Below are positions 26,308-35,026 of a stretch of 64,000 nucleotides of DNA, piece after piece. Where the stretch lies: the NCBI RefSeq assembly GCF_900176465.1, contig NZ_FWXR01000006.1, forward strand, positions 1-64,000, read 5' to 3'. Source of the DNA: Fulvimarina manganoxydans (lineage in GTDB: Bacteria > Pseudomonadota > Alphaproteobacteria > Rhizobiales > Rhizobiaceae). How positions within the stretch are numbered: the first letter of the stretch is position 1; every line of letters begins with the position of its first letter. Below the pieces are notes generated by a model that saw only the letters and a program-made list of their open reading frames with translations, searched no databases and was not told the DNA's origin. The position numbers and the translations under genes are program-made.

Positions 26308-26916
26308 GTGCGCATGTTCAAGATCGATGATTTGAAGAGTTTCGCGAAAAAGACCTTTGGTTTTTTCGTGTATTGCGTTCCCGGCTTCATCATCGGTTAC
26401 CTCTTCAGCGCGTCGGAGCCCATAGCGTTCGCGCAGTTATCAGCGACGGCTTCGATTGCAGCATTCGCTGCTCTCATTGCCTACAGGCAATATGATACCG
26501 CGCGCAAAAAATACTTCTTCGATTTATACGAGAAAAGAAATCAAGCGGTTCAGAGTTTGATGCACCATTGGAAGAAAATAGTCACAAACCAAGAAAGTAA
26601 AGAAACACTGCATAGGGAATGGTTTTTTGTTCGAGTTCAGTTCAATGCACTATTTGATGTAGATATTACACGTCCTGTTGATGCGCTTCATCATATTTGG
26701 CGATACGGGACAATTGCCGGAATGGAAGGCGACGAGAGTGAACAGAAAGAGGCGCTTTTCGAACAGATATTTATGAATCTGAACCGCTACATCGTTTTCA
26801 GCGAACCATTCGATCCCGGCAAACCGATAATTGGTTACTCTGAGGCATTAGCTTCTGTTCGTCGACATAAGGAAGCTGGATCGCCTATAGTCGAGTGGCC
26901 CGCAAAAAGTGATTGA
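26308..26916 (+). CDS. Membrane-anchored protein of unknown function (accessory gene)
   Basis: A 202-residue protein with two N-terminal transmembrane helices (FGFFVYCVPGFIIGYLF and LSATASIAAFAALIAYRQY) followed by a cytoplasmic region rich in aromatic and charged residues (KKYFFDLYEKRNQAVQSLM, HREWFFVRVQFNALFDV). The start is a GTG with GAAAGGA about ten bases upstream. Base composition is visibly more AT-rich than its neighbours, and it is oriented against the late operon. This is the pattern of a lysogeny-expressed accessory gene (moron), for which an anti-phage or exclusion role is possible but unproven. Confidence 0.7.
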   Translation: MRMFKIDDLKSFAKKTFGFFVYCVPGFIIGYLFSASEPIAFAQLSATASIAAFAALIAYRQYDTARKKYFFDLYEKRNQAVQSLMHHWKKIVTNQESKETLHREWFFVRVQFNALFDVDITRPVDALHHIWRYGTIAGMEGDESEQKEALFEQIFMNLNRYIVFSEPFDPGKPIIGYSEALASVRRHKEAGSPIVEWPAKSD

Positions 26917-26977
26917 CCGCCGAGGGCGCGCCTCGCCCCCGGCGGCTTCGTCTCGCGTGGACCCAAAACACGCGGGA

Positions 26978-27085
26978 CTATCTCTTGGAGAGGGTGTGGG
27001 TCGCCCATCTCGTTACCGCCGGCACTGTCATTCGCATGGCGGTTTCGATCGGAAGACCGGAGCGCGTCGCAGCGTCGAAGATCAC
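26978..27085 (-). CDS. Frameshift extension of the tail chaperone (or 35-residue peptide)
   Basis: In the -1 frame relative to the upstream gene, the sequence encodes IFDAATRSGLPIETAMRMTV and ends THTLSKR. It can be reached by a -1 slip at a GGGTTTT heptamer (27118-27112), which would give a fusion of about 205 residues. Alternatively a GTG overlapping the upstream stop (GTGA) could initiate a free 35-residue peptide. The arrangement is that of the lambda G/GT pair. Confidence 0.6.
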   Translation of the reverse strand: MIFDAATRSGLPIETAMRMTVPAVTRWATHTLSKR

Positions 27086-27594
27086 GCCGAACTGCCCTCC
27101 GGCTCCTCGAAAAAACCCATGATCGCCCTCCGAACCATGCGAGCATCGGCGAGGTTGAGCGAGTTCAAGACCTCGGCGGCCGGAACGCGCCGATCGACGG
27201 AGATGCAGCGCTCGGCATAGGCTCGAACGGCATGTTCGCGGGTGAGCCGGAAGGGCGTCCCTTCGGCGGTGAAGGACCATTCGGACAACTCGCCGATCTC
27301 CCAATAGTCCTCGCCCCGCGGCGCTGAGATCATGAGCCGATCAAACTTGATCCCTCGGACCTCATAAGCGCGAGAGAGACGCCGGGCTCCGCTCGTGTCT
27401 GGTTCGGGCTCCGGCTCATCGGGGACGCTTTCCTCCGACGTTGGGGGCTCACTGTGGCCGTTGCCGCCGTCCGCAGGGACGAACTGATGCCGCTCGGTCT
27501 TAGCCGGTCCGAAGACCGGCGCGTCCTCATCGTTGTCCTCGATGCCGAACGCCGCAAAGACGTCCTGAACCGTCTCAACTGGTCGCACTGCCAT
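27082..27594 (-). CDS. Probable phage tail assembly chaperone
   Basis: A 170-residue protein. The first 70 residues are an acidic, Pro- and Glu-rich arm. The C-terminal 100 residues (LSRAYEVRGIKFDRLMISAP, then ISVDRRVPAAEVLNSLNLAD and VRRAIMGFFEEPEG) follow the layout of Mu gp41-like tail assembly chaperones: a substrate-like beta segment, then helices ending in a slippery site. It begins 12 bp after the tape-measure stop. In most phages the chaperone precedes the tape measure, so the order is reversed here. Confidence 0.65.
   Translation of the reverse strand: MAVRPVETVQDVFAAFGIEDNDEDAPVFGPAKTERHQFVPADGGNGHSEPPTSEESVPDEPEPEPDTSGARRLSRAYEVRGIKFDRLMISAPRGEDYWEIGELSEWSFTAEGTPFRLTREHAVRAYAERCISVDRRVPAAEVLNSLNLADARMVRRAIMGFFEEPEGSSA
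27112..27118 (-). promoter_or_regulatory. Candidate -1 programmed frameshift heptamer GGGTTTT
   Basis: On the minus strand the codons are ATG GGT TTT TTC, so G GGT TTT fits the X XXY YYZ rule exactly in the zero frame. A -1 slip here enters an open frame of 44 codons (stop at 26978). The zero frame ends nine codons after the heptamer. Confidence 0.6.
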
Positions 27595-27606
27595 GGTTAT
27601 ATCTCC

Positions 27607-30042
27607 TTACGTGCCGCCGCCGGGTGTCGCCGGTGCGAATTGTGAGCGCCTATGGGCGCCGTAGTTGCTCGTGCCCCCGCCTGCCGTCACCGACATGCCG
27701 TTTAGGCTTCGGATCGCGGCCTTGGCGGTTGCGACCTTCGACATCAGGGGGCCTATGTTCAGATCGGCTGTCGCTGTGACGGTTCTCGCGATTTCGCCGA
27801 GCGTCGCAGTCACCTGTCCAGCCGGGCCCATGAAAGGCGCGGCATTCAGAGCCACATTCGCCACGGCCGTCAGATTGTTGAAGGCGTCCAATTCCGCCTT
27901 GGCCGTGACGATTTCCGAAGTGTCGACAGAAGGAGCCACAGTCGCCCGGCCAGCCTGGAGGGCATTGCGGAGAGCTTCCGTTCCTCGCGGGTCAGCCGGC
28001 GGCGGGGGCGTGTCGTCCCACACCGGCGGGTTGATCGGCGGAAGCTTCATGCGGGGCCGCTGAGAAGCGGGCTTGTCGGGCGCCGAGGGCGTGATCGTAG
28101 CAGCCGCAGTATCGAGCGCCTGCGCGACCCGGGCACCGGCCTCCTCAATTCGCTGTCCGACCGCTTCCACGGCCGCTGGCCTCGTCTGCGGGACAGGAAT
28201 AGCGCCGGTGTTTCGGGTCAGCTTATCGACGACCGTTGGATCGCGCGTGCTCTGCGCCTTGACCCTCTCTGGATCGGTCCAGCCTCCGACCTCTGCCGAA
28301 CGAAGAGAACTGGCCTCACCCGATCGAGCGGACGGCCGATCCTTCGTCTTTTCGTGCGCGGCGTCCAAAATCTCTTGGTTCGCCTGCGCGCGCTCGATCG
28401 CCGCGATCCGATCATTGACCGCCTTGGCCTCGGAATCGATCTTTTCGCGCCAGGCTTTTCGCTCCTTGGGGGTCTGAGACAGACCATTGGCCCCCATGTC
28501 ATCGCCCCACTGCGCAAACCCGAGCTTGGCGCTTTCAAGCTTGAGCATTCCGAGCTCGACAGCCTGGAACATCTCGACGACACTTTGTCCGGCCTCGCGC
28601 CACGCCTCAAACGTCGAGGTCAGATTGGTGGCGCTGGTGTCGATACCCATCAGCTTGCCAAGCGCGTCAGCCGCAGCGCCGATCTTCGTCCCGACGTCGG
28701 CCATCAGATCTGAAAACGACGCGAAGCCGAGCCCTTCGGCGAGCCCTTCGGCGCCGGCCTTGATGTGCTCGAATGGGTCGCCGTATTTCTGGAAGTGATC
28801 GAGGATGCGATTGACGCCGGCCAAGGCGCTATCCAGGCCGGAAAGACCGATCTCGCCCGCTGAGATTGCCAGGGTCCGAAGACGCCGTTGCACGACCTGC
28901 AACTGAGCCTCCGTCGTCTTCATCTTGAGGGCGGCGGTCTTATCGAGATTGCCGAGCCAGGACGATTCGTCTTTCGCCAGCCGGAGGCGGGATCGGACCT
29001 TACCCAAGCCTTCGATGAGACGCTGAAGGACGTCGGCGTGCTCCAACCCGACAATATCCAGCGCGGCACCGGATCGAGCCTCCTTATCGAGGTCGCGCAT
29101 CCGCTCCAAGAGGTCGACAAAGGCGGCATCGGCGTCCTTGGCGACGAGCTCCGTCCACGCTTCTGTCGAGCCATAGAGGCCCTTCAGAGCCTTTTGCCCC
29201 TGCTTCGACAGGCCCTTCGGGGAGGTCAATTTCGAGAGGATGGCGTTGACCGCCGTTCCGGCCTCGGCGCTATTGATGCCGAGATCGACCATGGCGCCGC
29301 CGAGCGCGGCGGTTTCTTCCGTTGCTATACCGAAGATTTTCGCGCTCGCACCGGCACGAAGCATGAAATCGAGGATGTCGGAGGCGTTCGACGTGCCGGC
29401 GTCTTCCAAGGCGTTCACGAGATCGAGGAAGCGCTCGGACCCATCGCGCGCGATCAGCGAGGCGCCCTCAAGCTGGGAGAGCGTGTTGCCCAACGCTTCA
29501 CCTGTCATGTCCAGCGCCGGGGCCGCCTTCGCGACCACGCGGACGAATTGGCTCATCTCATTCAGAGGCACGCCAGCGGCAGCCGCGCGCTCGAAGCCGC
29601 CTGTGATGTCGTCCAGGGACGCGCCGATCGCCTTGTCCTGAGCCATGGCTTCGATCTGGCGTCGGACGCCGGCCATCTGTTCGTCGGTCGCGCCGGCCTT
29701 TTGCTGAATCCGGCTCAAGACGCTTTCGAAGTCCATAGCCTCCTTCGTGGCCTTCGCTCCGGCATAGCCCGCTGCGCCAGCGCCGAGAAACGCCGGGGAT
29801 AAACCGAGCGGGGAAACTCCCATGCTGCCCCTTGCTCGGCTGACAGCCGCGGCCTGCGCGTCGATCCGACGGGAATGCTCCTGATGCGAGACCACCGGAA
29901 CGCCGCCCGCCCCGCGGGACTGCCCCGGCCTGGTGCGGACGCCGGCCCGCTCCAGATCGCGAAGGGCTCGCTCGACGGAGCGGATCGTCTTCGTGGCGTT
30001 GTCGATCGCTCGAAGGCGAATATCGACGCGCATATCTGCCAT
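27607..30042 (-). CDS. Phage tail tape measure protein
   Basis: An 811-residue protein. Residues 1-60 are a helical head (VDIRLRAIDNATKTIRSVER), about 80-330 a TP901-type core domain (KEAMDFESVLSRIQQKAGAT, DITGGFERAAAAGVPLNEMS, AALGGAMVDLGINSAEAGTA), and the remainder is helical, ending in Pro-rich and Ala-rich segments. Tape measure proteins scaffold the tail tube and set its length; by the usual rule of about 0.15 nm per residue this would give a tail near 120 nm. It directly precedes the tail chaperone gene, and its start lies 2 bp after the upstream stop. It is the best preserved structural gene of the element. Confidence 0.85.
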   Translation of the reverse strand: MADMRVDIRLRAIDNATKTIRSVERALRDLERAGVRTRPGQSRGAGGVPVVSHQEHSRRIDAQAAAVSRARGSMGVSPLGLSPAFLGAGAAGYAGAKATKEAMDFESVLSRIQQKAGATDEQMAGVRRQIEAMAQDKAIGASLDDITGGFERAAAAGVPLNEMSQFVRVVAKAAPALDMTGEALGNTLSQLEGASLIARDGSERFLDLVNALEDAGTSNASDILDFMLRAGASAKIFGIATEETAALGGAMVDLGINSAEAGTAVNAILSKLTSPKGLSKQGQKALKGLYGSTEAWTELVAKDADAAFVDLLERMRDLDKEARSGAALDIVGLEHADVLQRLIEGLGKVRSRLRLAKDESSWLGNLDKTAALKMKTTEAQLQVVQRRLRTLAISAGEIGLSGLDSALAGVNRILDHFQKYGDPFEHIKAGAEGLAEGLGFASFSDLMADVGTKIGAAADALGKLMGIDTSATNLTSTFEAWREAGQSVVEMFQAVELGMLKLESAKLGFAQWGDDMGANGLSQTPKERKAWREKIDSEAKAVNDRIAAIERAQANQEILDAAHEKTKDRPSARSGEASSLRSAEVGGWTDPERVKAQSTRDPTVVDKLTRNTGAIPVPQTRPAAVEAVGQRIEEAGARVAQALDTAAATITPSAPDKPASQRPRMKLPPINPPVWDDTPPPPADPRGTEALRNALQAGRATVAPSVDTSEIVTAKAELDAFNNLTAVANVALNAAPFMGPAGQVTATLGEIARTVTATADLNIGPLMSKVATAKAAIRSLNGMSVTAGGGTSNYGAHRRSQFAPATPGGGT

Positions 30043-30043
30043 G

Positions 30044-30787
30044 TCAGGCCGCCTCCGCCTCGTCGATCGGGCGAATTTCCCTGATGATGCCCGTCTCGTT
30101 GCCGATGAAGCGAATGACGCCGTCGAGGGCCCGGCGCGTCATGCGCGAGACATCGTTGGTGTGCTTCCACACGGCGCTCCTGCGCGGCTCGGCTTGGCTC
30201 CAGAGATCGATCTGAAGCTCGCGGATGAAGTTCAGATCCACGCCGGTCAGAAAGCCGGGCGCGTGAAGCACCGCCTGGATCGCTGCCTTCTCGCCCTTCA
30301 TGGCCAGTTCGCGAACCTTGAGGGTCCGCTGGGTTTCAGGCATTCCTCGCAGCCATGCGCGGATCTCTGCGCACACCGCAATGTCGTTCGGCTCCGTCGG
30401 CGCTTCAGCGTGCCGGCCCATGAACTCCTTCACGTGCTTTTCGAGCACCGGGCCGTTGTGCTTCACGTGCTTCTCGGTGAGCGCGTCGAGGCGCCTCTGA
30501 AGCCCCGTCAGGACATCGCGGGCGAATTTGGCATTGGCTGCTGTTTTGCCTTCGGCGCTCAGGAGAGTGTTTTGCGCGGTCTCGGCAGCGAGCTCATCGA
30601 AGTCTCGAAGGGTTTCCAACGCTTCGAACCACAATGTTTGCTCCTCGTGGTAGAGCGAAACGTCGGTGTTCTCGGGCCAACTCAGCGGATCAAGCCGAAC
30701 ATTGACCTTTCGTCGCTCGATCGGCTCATGCGGGTCGAAATCGATGGGATCGGGGAGGTTGTAGGGGTTGCCGACAGGCTGTGCCAT
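30044..30787 (-). CDS. Phage-element protein of unknown function (247 residues)
   Basis: A soluble, mostly helical protein (DPHEPIERRKVNVRLDPLSW, then KHVKHNGPVLEKHVKEFMGR and KGEKAAIQAVLHAPGFLTG). It lies between the terminase block and the tape measure, where head or neck genes normally sit, but I see no portal, capsid or connector signature. The ATG at 30787 follows AAAGGT; the frame is also open 19 codons upstream. A structural role is possible from position only. Confidence 0.6.
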   Translation of the reverse strand: MAQPVGNPYNLPDPIDFDPHEPIERRKVNVRLDPLSWPENTDVSLYHEEQTLWFEALETLRDFDELAAETAQNTLLSAEGKTAANAKFARDVLTGLQRRLDALTEKHVKHNGPVLEKHVKEFMGRHAEAPTEPNDIAVCAEIRAWLRGMPETQRTLKVRELAMKGEKAAIQAVLHAPGFLTGVDLNFIRELQIDLWSQAEPRRSAVWKHTNDVSRMTRRALDGVIRFIGNETGIIREIRPIDEAEAA

Positions 30788-30873
30788 CTTCGTTTTACCT
30801 TTGCCGAAAATCTGAAATGCACGGGGAAACGGGAAGCGGGCCATTGGTCATCGGCCCCCATCCAAGAGCCCGC

Positions 30874-31161
30874 TCACGATGCGCTCTCCGCGGCGAGAGT
30901 GTGCCAGGAGGCTCCATCGCTGATTGCCAGCGTCCGGGCCTCTCCGTCCGTCACCCGCACAAGATGGCCACGCCATTTGACCGGGTCGGGAAGCTCGCCG
31001 GCGGCCGCCTCCAGCACGAGGGCTTTCGCCTGTCCCGGCGCCGAGTGATACGTCGCCAGGTGATCGGCGATGCCGGCCGTGGAGCCGGGCTCGATGGTGG
31101 CCGGCACGAAGTCCGTCCCTTGATGCACGCTGGTGGCGGGTGCGTAGGTTTCTGCGCCCAT
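30874..31161 (-). CDS. Small phage-element protein (95 residues)
   Basis: A 95-residue protein whose second half (WRGHLVRVTDGEARTLAISD, GASWHTLA) has the short beta-repeat style of phage head-fibre or tail-accessory domains (DUF2793-like impression, not certain). It starts 9 bp after the preceding small gene and belongs to the late operon. Confidence 0.55.
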   Translation of the reverse strand: MGAETYAPATSVHQGTDFVPATIEPGSTAGIADHLATYHSAPGQAKALVLEAAAGELPDPVKWRGHLVRVTDGEARTLAISDGASWHTLAAESAS

Positions 31162-31170
31162 GGGTCTCTC

Positions 31171-31362
31171 CTATTCCTGGTTCTCGTTCTGCTTCGCAGC
31201 CGGGAGGTGTGCCGCGAGCTTCGGCGAAATTGACTTCCCCTGTCGCAGCCGGCTTCTGGCCATAATCGCCATCGTCTCGGCGTGCCGGCTCATCGCCTCT
31301 TCTTGCTGTTGATCGACCTGTTCTCGGAAGAGCCGGTCGTTCTCGCTTTCGGGCATGTTCAT
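31171..31362 (-). CDS. Small charged protein after terminase (63 residues)
   Basis: A Gln- and Glu-rich helical protein (ESENDRLFREQVDQQQEEAM). I take the ATG at 31362, which overlaps the terminase stop as ATGA; an ATG at 31368 is equally open. No family is recognised. Confidence 0.55.
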   Translation of the reverse strand: MNMPESENDRLFREQVDQQQEEAMSRHAETMAIMARSRLRQGKSISPKLAAHLPAAKQNENQE

Positions 31363-32783
31363 CTCCATCCATAGGGCTTGCCGACCGTCACTGACGGCAG
31401 CTTGGGGCCCGGCATTGCGGTTGCGAAGAAAGCGCCGGCCACGGCGTTCGCGATGTCGTCATGGCCGCCCTGCGGATGATCGACACTGTCGCGGCCGTTG
31501 CGGCTTGTGCGGCGTTCGAGCTGAATGAGCTGGTTGATCAGCCGGTCATGATCGAGGAGACTCGCCCGGCCGCTCGAAAGGATCGGCACGAGGGCGAGAT
31601 ACAGCTCGGAACGGTTTGCGGAGGCGATCTCATACTGGACGCCGTGCATCCTGAAGCGCTCGCGGGGCCACTCGCCGCCGTACCGATCGCCCGTCACCTT
31701 CGACAGGCCATAGGCCTTGATGACGCGGCAGAACTCTTCGACCACGTCCTCAGGCGAGAAGGGCGGCCGCCTCTCGACGACGCAATCGAGGATCACCCTC
31801 TCGTTTTCCTGATGGGAGATCGCGAGCGTCATGGAATCGGATGTGCCGCCGGACGGATCGACGAAGGCCCGATAGGAAGGCCCGCGGACGAAGGGCAGGA
31901 CCACAGTCCCCGGCATGATCGCCGCCTCAACGAGCTCCCTCGAAAGGAACACCTCAACGTCAGACCGGAACTGCGCCAGCCATTCGGCCTTGGCCCGCGC
32001 CTCGTCTCGCTCCATCGCCCTGTCGACTACCTTCTGACGAAGGGACGGGTTCATGGTTCGAGAGGCCGCCTGTGCCACAAGGATGAGAGGATCGCCGGCC
32101 GGGCCGAAGTGCTTGCGCCAGGTGGAATAAACCTCGCCCCGTTTGGCATAGGGCGAAGAGATGATGATCAACGGCCCGTCTGTCGTCGCCAGGGCCGGCC
32201 GGATGGCCTCAAGGATCTCCGTGTCAGGATTGGCCGCATCGTCCGAGCGCCAGAAGGCCGCCTCGTCACCGATCGCCGCAACCGCCGTGTCTCCACGGTT
32301 CACGCGCCAGTCGGCCGCCTGGACTTCGAGATCAACGAGAGTGGACAGGGACAGGGTCTCCGCCGTCTCGTTCGTGATCAGCTTCCGAAGCATCGGGGCG
32401 GCCTTGATGATGCCGACCGCATAGTTGAACGCCTTCCGGGCATTGCGCTTCGTCGTGGCGATAAACGGCAGGATGGCCCGCTCGCCGATCGCCAGCTTGT
32501 CGGAATAGTCCACGAGGCACGAGAGATAGACCGCGATCACCGCCGCCGCCCGCGTCTTGCCACCGCGCCGGCCGATGACGGCCCATAGCTCTTCGACCCG
32601 CTCGCCAGGTTCATGATCCCGGCCGGTGAGAAGCCGGAAAGTCTCCCGCTCTTCCTCCGTCAGCTCCTCGCCCATGGCCGCGATGAGGAGGATCCGCCAG
32701 CCGGCCCAGGTGTCGCCTTGCATGGCGTTCCCGAGAAGGTGGGGCTCTGCCAGAGCATCGCGCATGGTGACGAGGACGGTCAT
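31359..32783 (-). CDS. Phage terminase large subunit
   Basis: A 474-residue packaging motor. The ATPase domain has Walker A GRRGGKT (residues 71-77) and Walker B VAAIGDEAAFW (Asp173, Glu174), followed by the ISSPY coupling region. The RNase H-like nuclease domain shows Asp309 (FVDPSGGTSDS), Asp366 (VTGDRYGGEW) and HDD 441-443 (GGHDDIANA), so all acidic catalytic positions appear intact. It would translocate DNA into a prohead and cut it. Its start overlaps the upstream gene by one base (TGATG). Intact terminase without recognisable head genes is the key oddity of the element. Confidence 0.9.
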   Translation of the reverse strand: MTVLVTMRDALAEPHLLGNAMQGDTWAGWRILLIAAMGEELTEEERETFRLLTGRDHEPGERVEELWAVIGRRGGKTRAAAVIAVYLSCLVDYSDKLAIGERAILPFIATTKRNARKAFNYAVGIIKAAPMLRKLITNETAETLSLSTLVDLEVQAADWRVNRGDTAVAAIGDEAAFWRSDDAANPDTEILEAIRPALATTDGPLIIISSPYAKRGEVYSTWRKHFGPAGDPLILVAQAASRTMNPSLRQKVVDRAMERDEARAKAEWLAQFRSDVEVFLSRELVEAAIMPGTVVLPFVRGPSYRAFVDPSGGTSDSMTLAISHQENERVILDCVVERRPPFSPEDVVEEFCRVIKAYGLSKVTGDRYGGEWPRERFRMHGVQYEIASANRSELYLALVPILSSGRASLLDHDRLINQLIQLERRTSRNGRDSVDHPQGGHDDIANAVAGAFFATAMPGPKLPSVTVGKPYGWR

Positions 32784-33178
32784 CAGCCGGCCGCCCTCGA
32801 TGCGAGGAATGTCCGAAGGTCTGGCACGTCGTCCTTGGGCTTGCCGGCCCCCTTCACGCCAAGGTCGCGCATCAGCCGGGCGAGGACGTTGGAGACCCGC
32901 ACGAGGTCTTCGTGGTTCACCGTCTCGCCCCGGACGATCTTCGCCTGAAGGGTCTCGCTCTCGATCACGATGGCGGCTGCGTGGCGCACGAGAGCGCGCT
33001 GGGGAGTGGTGAGACCTTCCTCGCCCCCGAGCTCGTCAGCGAACGCCCTCGTCAGGTCACGGAAGCGACGGGCCGATGCGCTCCGGCCATCGATGCCGGG
33101 AAGTAGCTGCGAACCGTTCGAAAGAGCGGAGCGAGAGAAAGGCGAAGCCAAAGCTTCCGAGGTGCGAGCCGTGTCCAT
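32783..33178 (-). CDS. Possible terminase small subunit
   Basis: A 131-residue helical protein (ARRFRDLTRAFADELGGEEG, TPQRALVRHAAAIVIESETL, VNHEDLVRVSNVLARLMRDL), directly upstream of and coupled to the large subunit. Position and size fit a small terminase subunit; the sequence is not diagnostic. The start is set at the ATG at 33178 rather than an upstream frame extension. Confidence 0.55.
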   Translation of the reverse strand: MDTARTSEALASPFSRSALSNGSQLLPGIDGRSASARRFRDLTRAFADELGGEEGLTTPQRALVRHAAAIVIESETLQAKIVRGETVNHEDLVRVSNVLARLMRDLGVKGAGKPKDDVPDLRTFLASRAAG

Positions 33179-33609
33179 AACTGGACAATTGCGCCGGTTT
33201 AGCTGGCAGTTCAACGGTAGATGCTTTGGTGATCTTCGGCACGAATGGAATAGAAAGGATCAGAAAGGACTAGCCGTCATCATCTGCTATCAGGTGGACA
33301 GAAAAGGCCTGTGGATAACTCGAAAGTGAAGCCCATCCGCTGCCCAGCCGCCGCCTGTCGGCCTCGATACGAGCGCATGCCCTGAAACCAGTCCGATCAA
33401 TATGAGCATGCGCGTTAGATCGCATGGCTTGGTTCTGAACACCCTGGCGCATAAGGCTCTGAATGGTTCTATTGTGAGCAGGGTATCGCCGATCGATGGA
33501 CGAAGCGCCCCCGGTCAGCCTTCAATGCCGGGGTGATCCGGTCGAAGGCCGCCGAGGGCTCGGGAAAATCCCGGGGCTGGGGTGGATGCGCGTGGTAGAC
33601 CTTATGGCG
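33179..33609. other. Promoter region of the late operon, with a DnaA box
   Basis: A gap of 431 bp with no convincing gene. A perfect DnaA 9-mer (TGTGGATAA, complement TTATCCACA) lies at 33310-33318. The late operon presumably starts here. Short frames in the region have no recognisable products. Confidence 0.4.
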
Positions 33610-33771
33610 CTATACAAGCCCGCGCTTCTTCACTTCCTCTTTGCAGCGCTCCGGTGCGTTACCGCTCCAATAGAAAGCGCGCAGTTCGTCCAATCCTGCA
33701 GAAGAACACGGCTTATAGGGATTCGCTTTAGCGGTCCCGCACCACTGACAAACCACGGATTGTGTCGACAT
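33610..33771 (-). CDS. Small cysteine-containing protein (53 residues)
   Basis: The minus strand encodes MSTQSVVCQWCGTAKANPYK and continues to LVstop over 53 residues. CQWC plus two later Cys suggests a small zinc-binding fold. An excellent AAGGAG lies seven bases before the ATG, which makes this short frame credible. It is separated from the terminase block by the 431-bp gap and lies just after the 202-residue gene. Confidence 0.65.
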   Translation of the reverse strand: MSTQSVVCQWCGTAKANPYKPCSSAGLDELRAFYWSGNAPERCKEEVKKRGLV

Positions 33772-33829
33772 AGCGTTCTCCTTCTCGCCTCAGGTTTGCG
33801 ATGAAGGAAGATCGGGGAAGGATGTTCCC

Positions 33830-34438
33830 TCATGAGTGACCGGTGCCCTTTCCCCTTTCGAGTAAAGGCTCTTCCGAACCGGTGCCTGTTCGCGCTGCGG
33901 GTATGAGAATGGCATGTTCCGTCGGGAAGGGCTGACGGGCCTCATACTCCAAGCGGATCTGGAAGAGCATCTTGCGGCTGCTGACACGGTTTGGGTGCCC
34001 TACGAAGTCCGCCGATCGGTTGGGGATGAATGGCGCAGGCGCATCCAAGGGCTGGCGCCCCTTGAGGGGTGTCACGAACATTCGGAATACCGGAGCGGCG
34101 CCGGGCCGAAATATGTTTCCGAAATGCACCTCCCGCTTGGATGGTCCGGTCGCCGGGTACCGCTTGGGATCCGTCATTCGGTGGATGAGGATTTCCTCGG
34201 TGCCCTGGATCGTTCGAAGGTCGACACCGATCTCTTGGCAGCCGCCGATACCGTTTACCACGGCCGTAGCTTTGCTCGGATCGCTGTCGACCGATGGGTG
34301 AAGTGTGAAATAGCGCCGGCCGGCAAGCTTCTCCGCATCGCCGATCTCAACAGGGGTTTCGTCGAACTCAAGGCCGCCAGGTCCAAAGCGCCCTTGGCCT
34401 CGGAGGAGTTGGAGTGCGGCAACGTTGGTCTGGCTCAT
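33830..34438 (-). CDS. Element protein of unknown function (202 residues)
   Basis: A soluble protein (LLRGQGRFGPGGLEFDETPV, REVHFGNIFRPGAAPVFRMF, LFQIRLEYEARQPFPTEHAI) with no recognised domain. The second of two tandem ATGs (34438) is chosen for its AAAGGAG spacing; a GTG at 34582 with AGGAG upstream would add 48 residues and cannot be excluded. It is oriented with the early and late genes. Confidence 0.6.
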   Translation of the reverse strand: MSQTNVAALQLLRGQGRFGPGGLEFDETPVEIGDAEKLAGRRYFTLHPSVDSDPSKATAVVNGIGGCQEIGVDLRTIQGTEEILIHRMTDPKRYPATGPSKREVHFGNIFRPGAAPVFRMFVTPLKGRQPLDAPAPFIPNRSADFVGHPNRVSSRKMLFQIRLEYEARQPFPTEHAILIPAARTGTGSEEPLLERGKGTGHS

Positions 34439-34633
34439 CATGTCTCCTTTCTGGGTGTACCAGAAAATGAAGATCTCACGCCAAAAGCCCTCCACATTGA
34501 CCATCACATGGATCGTTTCACGCGGCTTGATGATCGGCACCGTATTCTGCAGTGCTGGGACATGAAGAGGTAGCTTTGCCACCGTCAGTGCTCCTACGAC
34601 GTCAGCGGATCACGAAAGAATAGCGAATGAACG

Positions 34634-35026
34634 TCATGCGTCACCATCTACACACGCCTGCCATCTCTGCATAAGGGCACGCCACCACCCTGCCTGCCTG
34701 TCAGTCAATCGGAGCTCCGCAGTTTTGCGCTTGGCTCGCTTCTCCATCGACATCACGAACGAACGCTCATTGTCAGCAAGAGGAAGACGAAGAAGCTTTG
34801 GCGCGGCCGATAACACCTCCTGTTTTCCAACGCTCTTGTTGTCCCTCGGCTGCCTGATGTGCAGCCGCTTTGGCGACGGTGCTTGTGATCCTATGTGATC
34901 GTCGCGAAACCCGCGCTTGTCGATCCAGGCCCAAGCCTCTGCGTTCGTCGAGAAGGGACCGGCGACGCGCCAGTTGCCATTTCCTGCGACGTAGAATGAG
35001 CCATCACGGTCAGTTTTGACGATCAT
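34634..35026 (-). CDS. Element protein of unknown function (130 residues)
   Basis: The N-terminal half (MIVKTDRDGSFYVAGNGNWR, VAGPFSTNAEAWAWIDKRG) looks like a small folded domain. The C-terminal half is basic and ends with RLTDRQAGWWRALMQRW. The ATG overlaps the stop of the DUF6074 gene by 4 bp, so the two are coupled and controlled downstream of the iteron array. Confidence 0.6.
   Translation of the reverse strand: MIVKTDRDGSFYVAGNGNWRVAGPFSTNAEAWAWIDKRGFRDDHIGSQAPSPKRLHIRQPRDNKSVGKQEVLSAAPKLLRLPLADNERSFVMSMEKRAKRKTAELRLTDRQAGWWRALMQRWQACVDGDA

Noticed and set aside
33057-33242. A 61-codon frame starting before the possible terminase small subunit
   Set aside because: Overlaps the small-subunit gene in another frame and lacks a recognisable product; the ATG at 33178 is better supported.
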